DNA of 64,000 bases from Paramecium sonneborni (taxonomy: Eukaryota > Ciliophora > Oligohymenophorea > Peniculida > Parameciidae): positions 1,549-65,548 of the forward strand of contig CAJJDN010000036.1 of assembly GCA_905182985.1 (NCBI GenBank), given 5' to 3'. A program made the translations under genes and the position numbers. This document shows positions 60,459-64,000 of this stretch, piece by piece (position 1 is the first letter of the stretch; each line of letters starts with the position of its first letter). The notes under the pieces were generated by a model, which saw nothing but the letters and a program-made list of their open reading frames with translations, was not told the origin of the DNA and did no database searches.

Positions 60459-61714
60459 ACAATTTTCATTTGACTAATTATATCAATAAAAATTAAATTA
60501 TATTTTGTAATTCATATTGATTCTTATTAAATTACAAAGAGAAGTAATCTCAGTTTATCTTATAATAATATTATTTTAATCTATCGTTCAATAAATCTAA
60601 TATTTTAAAATTCATTTCAAATTAAAATACACTTCTTCTAAGATTTAATATTACCTATTCTTGTTTATCAAATTTATAAATATAAATTAGAAATTTAATT
60701 AATTTTTATTAACGTTTAAGGTTTGATTTGTTTCTTTTTGTTTAAAAAATAAATACAAAAAATTAAAGTAACCTAATTTGTTTATTACAAACATCAAATT
60801 AAAAACAAAATTTTCTATTTTTAAACTGAACTTAATTTTTCTTTTCATAATTTTGAAAACAATTCTTCTTCAGTCATAAAAATACACAATTTAACAATAA
60901 TCTAAAATTATATCTTTTCATCAAAATTTACTACTTTATTCTAATTGCTGAAAATAACACAATATATAAGGTAAAATATGACAATCTTTAGCCTATTTCT
61001 AATTAATTTTCTCATTTTTAGGGTTATATTTTTAATATTTTAAACAGCCGATAAAGCAATTTCAAACAGATTTCTGTAAATCTAAAAAATTATTAATTAT
61101 TGTTTCCTTATAACTAATTTATTTTAATTTCGATAAAAAATTGTAATTTTGAAATATTATAATTCCTTTAACCAAATGCCTTTAGAACATATTAATTTAT
61201 TTTTTTCATACAGTTCATGGTTATTGAATATCATTTTGAATCAAATAAAAAAGCTGAAATCAAATTTTTTACGTTTATGTCAAAATTTTAACAATTTATT
61301 GTTATTTAATAAATTTTTACATTTGCAAAGAATATGTACCGTAATGTTTTTATTGATGCTTTGTTTTTAAAAATAGATTTCTATATACTTGATAAAATTT
61401 TTATGATGACTAGATAAGAATCAATATATTTTCACAATTTAAAACATAATCTATATAAAACTTACAACTTTTTTTTAAAGTGTGGAATATTGATAAAGAT
61501 AAAGTAAATTGTAAAACTACTATGAATTTTAGTTATAATAATTCAAATTGACTAACCAACTCTAAAATGTCAAAATTTTATGAAAATTATATTATTTATT
61601 TTTCATAATAAAATTTTATTTGGCAGTCCTTTCTAATTAAGAACGTAATAATGTTTTACAATATTGTAATATTTCTCAATAAATTGTTTATATTTATTAT
61701 ATTAATATAATTAA
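60459..61714. other. Long intergenic stretch, no gene seen
   Basis: About 1.25 kb, the longest apparently empty stretch. It is very AT-rich, with TGA frequent in all six frames and no motif, repeat or RNA gene that I can recognise. In such a compact genome it may be a fully decayed gene or a regulatory/3' region. Confidence 0.4.
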
Positions 61715-62755
61715 ATGGAGAGCATAGACAGCTTTGAAGGAAAACTATTTTACAAAATATACACACTTTGTTAGAAAAAATAGATAAATGAAGAATAAAA
61801 AGGAAAATTAAAAGGTATTTTTAAAATTTTACCAATAACTAGATCTTGCAATCTTAAGAGATGAAAGAATTGAGATTGCAATGAATTAATATCTTGAAGA
61901 TAGAGATGAGTTCCGACTTTTAGAAAATTTTCATAATTACTCTGGCGAAGAATATTCTCCTTAAAGTTTTAATAATTTTTCAGACGACATATCGATTGGA
62001 AGTCATAGTAAATTTAAGGGCAAAAGACCTGCTAAAATGTAATTACCCAAAAAGACATTCACTATCAATTTAAGAAAGTATGATGTTAAAGTTATATTAA
62101 AGAGATACAGATGTTACTATCAGCGCTAAAGGTTTTCATTTATTCACTGCCAGATCAAGTGATAACAGAAATCTAATTGGTTTAAATGAAAGACTTACTT
62201 AATAGAACTGGAGTGAATGTGAATGAATATAATTTTAATATGCTAATTCATAACTTAACTTTATATGTGTATAGATCAGAATTAAAGATCATTCAATGTG
62301 ATTCTTTAAATTAATAAGATTTTTTTCTTTCAACTGAATTATTTAATTTAAATGAGTTTGGATAAAAAAAATTGATTTGGATTAATTTAAATTAAGGAAA
62401 GATTAAATCCAACCTTGAATCTAATTAATTATTTTATCTTATAGGATTTAAAAATAATAAAAGATATTAAGGCCTCCTAAAAATCAATATTTATAAAAAT
62501 TACTTTAATTTAATTATTTATCGTGGAAATAATTCAAAAAACATTAAGTTAATCTATAAATTATTCAAGACAATGATTATTCGATGTAAGTAATAATTTA
62601 TTAATCTTATGGTTCATTAAGAGAAGTAATATGATTAAATTTAAAAAATAAAATTAATCGATTTTTGTAATTTTTAATTTTAACAACTGTAATATTAAAA
62701 TTTAATAATAAATCAAGTATTCATAATTATATCTAATAATGAGTCTGAATTATGA
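61715..62755 (+). CDS. Unknown protein, exon structure uncertain
   Basis: From ATG at 61715 with a 28-nt intron the frame reads MESIDSFEGKLFYKIYTLCQ, then DLAILRDERIEIAMNQYLED and GKRPAKMQLPKKTFTINLRK. Around 62080-62240 all three frames are open. A 25-nt intron ending AAG would lead to DTDVTISAKGFHLFTARSSD and a stop near 62226. Another frame gives VFIYSLPDQVITEIQLVQMK, DLLNRTGVNVNEYNFNMLIH and NLTLYVYRSELK, open to TGA at 62753. The second is longer and has natural-looking strands. No family recognised. Confidence 0.4.
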
Positions 62756-63342
62756 GAGTATTAATTTTTTAGATGAATAATACATAAAAATAAAATAAAG
62801 TGCTCTTTTTTTATTAAAATCCTTAATATTCTGTAACAATTATCTCTATTTAATCGTATGTTTGTATACGAGACTAATGTTTTATTATTTATAATAAAGG
62901 TTATCTTATATTTTTTAAAATTTTAAGATACTGAGATTAAAATAATTATAAATTGACATAACTTAATAATATTAATTTAATGCATATACTATTATAAATA
63001 AAAATTTCGAATGAATGATAAAATGAGCAACTCAGGTATATCTATAATTTCATCATTTAAAGAACTTCAATCAATAAGAAATTTTAAACAAAATAATTTA
63101 AGGTACATTATGAATGTTAGTTAAATTTTTAATTTAAATTTGAATAATCTAATATTTCAACGTTGATTTTTATTTTTTTGGAATACTTTATTATGATTTT
63201 AATGGAATTATTATTTGATCTCAAATAGTTTGAGTGATATTGAAATCTAAAAAATAAATATAAGAATATTAGAATTGACAAACGGACATTGATAATAACA
63301 AAAAAATATAAACAGAAACATTCGAAAATAAACAAATAATTA
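62756..63342. other. Intergenic with one short ORF
   Basis: Mostly AT-rich spacer. A 51-codon plus-strand ORF (63011-63166, MNDKMSNSGISIISSFKELQ...) is present but has no recognisable features and could be chance. Confidence 0.3.
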
Positions 63343-63885
63343 TCATTATTTCTTGCCTTTAATCCACTAACCATCTATAACATGACCATGAGCATCAATC
63401 AATTAACCTTTACCATGTTATTTTCCATTTTTCCATTCTCCAATATATTTTTAACCATTGGACCATTTCATTTCACCTTGACCTTCTTTCTTGTCATTTT
63501 TAAATTAACCTTATCAGATAAATAAATTATTGTACCTTGATATTGTTTTCCATCATCTATTAATATTCCTTGTCCATCCATTTTCCCATTTACCCATTAT
63601 CCTTTGTACAGTTTTCCTCCATACCATTAATATTCACCATAGCCATGAAAATTTTCATTTTAAAATTCTCCATCATAATATGATTAATCATTCCATTTAA
63701 ATATACCTTTACCAATTTTCTAACCTCCTTCAAAATTTCCTTCAAAATAATCTCCATTTTTCCACTATATTTTACCTTTTCCATTCTATATTAAAATAAT
63801 GACATACAGGAAGACCATTTTTTAGTTCACCATCATATACTCCTCCATCAGGATAGATATAAGGACTATTAATACAACAACCCAT
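63343..63885 (-). CDS. MORN-repeat protein with possible lipidated N-terminus
   Basis: Two introns (22, 26 nt) give 164 residues. MORN repeats follow each other: YPDGGVYDGELKNGLPNGKG, WKNGDYFEGNFEGGQKIGKG, WNDQSYYDGEFQNENFHGYG, then YKGQWVNGKMDGQGILIDDG, YQGQFKNDKKEGQGEMKWSN, YIGEWKNGKQHGKGQL, and a partial last unit ending WIKGKKQ. The N-terminus is MGCC, with Gly2 available for myristoylation and two cysteines for palmitoylation. MORN arrays are extended, lipid- or protein-binding structures; with dual acylation the protein is likely membrane-attached, for example at cortex or cilia. No TGA interrupts the frame. Confidence 0.85.
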
Positions 63886-64000
63886 AATTCAAATAAAATA
63901 ATCAATCAAATTTGTACTTAATCAAATTGTTTATCTCATCTCCTTTTTATTATAGCTTCTAAATTTTATTTTATTAGAACTTTTTTAAAACAGTGTTGTT

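Noticed and set aside
61149..61370. 73-residue ORF MKYYNSFNQMPLEHI...
   Set aside because: There is no motif, no intron support and it lies in the longest non-coding stretch; treated as chance.
1..64000. CRISPR arrays, bacterial operons or prophage
   Set aside because: Genetic code, mini-introns and gene content are ciliate; no regularly spaced repeats were seen.

Overview
ORGANISM. The window looks like macronuclear DNA of a Paramecium-type ciliate. TAA and TAG read as glutamine throughout and only TGA ends genes. Coding regions are interrupted by very short introns (about 19-35 nt, nearly all GTA...TAG, some ending AAG or CAG). The DNA is extremely AT-rich, intergenic gaps are tiny (often 10-150 bp), and one gene is a secretory trichocyst matrix protein. 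A standard-code ORF search sees only fragments, so every call here comes from manual translation with TGA as the sole stop plus hand-placed mini-introns. Small boundary errors are possible.

LAYOUT. 0-7 kb (all minus): a truncated DUF455 ferritin-like gene, decayed WD40 repeats, a coiled-coil gene, a mitotic-type cyclin, a small unknown gene and a clearly broken glutamate dehydrogenase. 7-18 kb: trans-2-enoyl-CoA reductase, a mitochondrial M16 core protein (QCR2/MPP-alpha-like), ankyrin-like ORF and small membrane protein, a PH-domain NlpC/P60-like hydrolase, a trichocyst matrix protein, a BTB protein and a Na+/H+ exchanger. 18-25 kb: a degenerate otubain-like locus, a coiled-coil protein, a PG-rich-repeat (SHIPPO/STPG) axonemal protein, a TPR protein and a small membrane protein. 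25-38 kb: a giant TmcB-like multi-TM/PAS protein, a cyclic-nucleotide-binding channel-like protein, CFAP77-like, mS41-like, a B-box/coiled-coil protein and a probable mitochondrial protein. 38-55 kb: a long coiled-coil protein, a decayed open frame, an SK-type K+ channel and two more tandem TmcB-like giants. 55-64 kb: a disrupted minus-strand locus, a 7-TM receptor-like pseudokinase, an axonemal DGxGRDxYV protein, an unknown gene and a MORN-repeat protein with a possible lipidation N-terminus.

HOW IT FITS TOGETHER. Themes are ciliary/axonemal structure (STPG, CFAP77, DGxGRDxYV, MORN), membrane sensing and excitability (three TmcB-like PAS proteins lying beside two channel-type genes, NHE, 7TM-pseudokinase) and mitochondria (M16 core protein, mS41, two or three small proteins with presequence- or inner-membrane-like features). 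Several loci are decaying (GDH, WD40, otubain-like, DUF455), as expected for a genome with old whole-genome duplications.

ASSEMBLY WARNING. Two single-N joins (35768 and 56177) are each flanked by apparently identical direct copies of about 1.2 kb. These are almost certainly unmerged contig ends, not biological duplications, and each splits or duplicates a gene.
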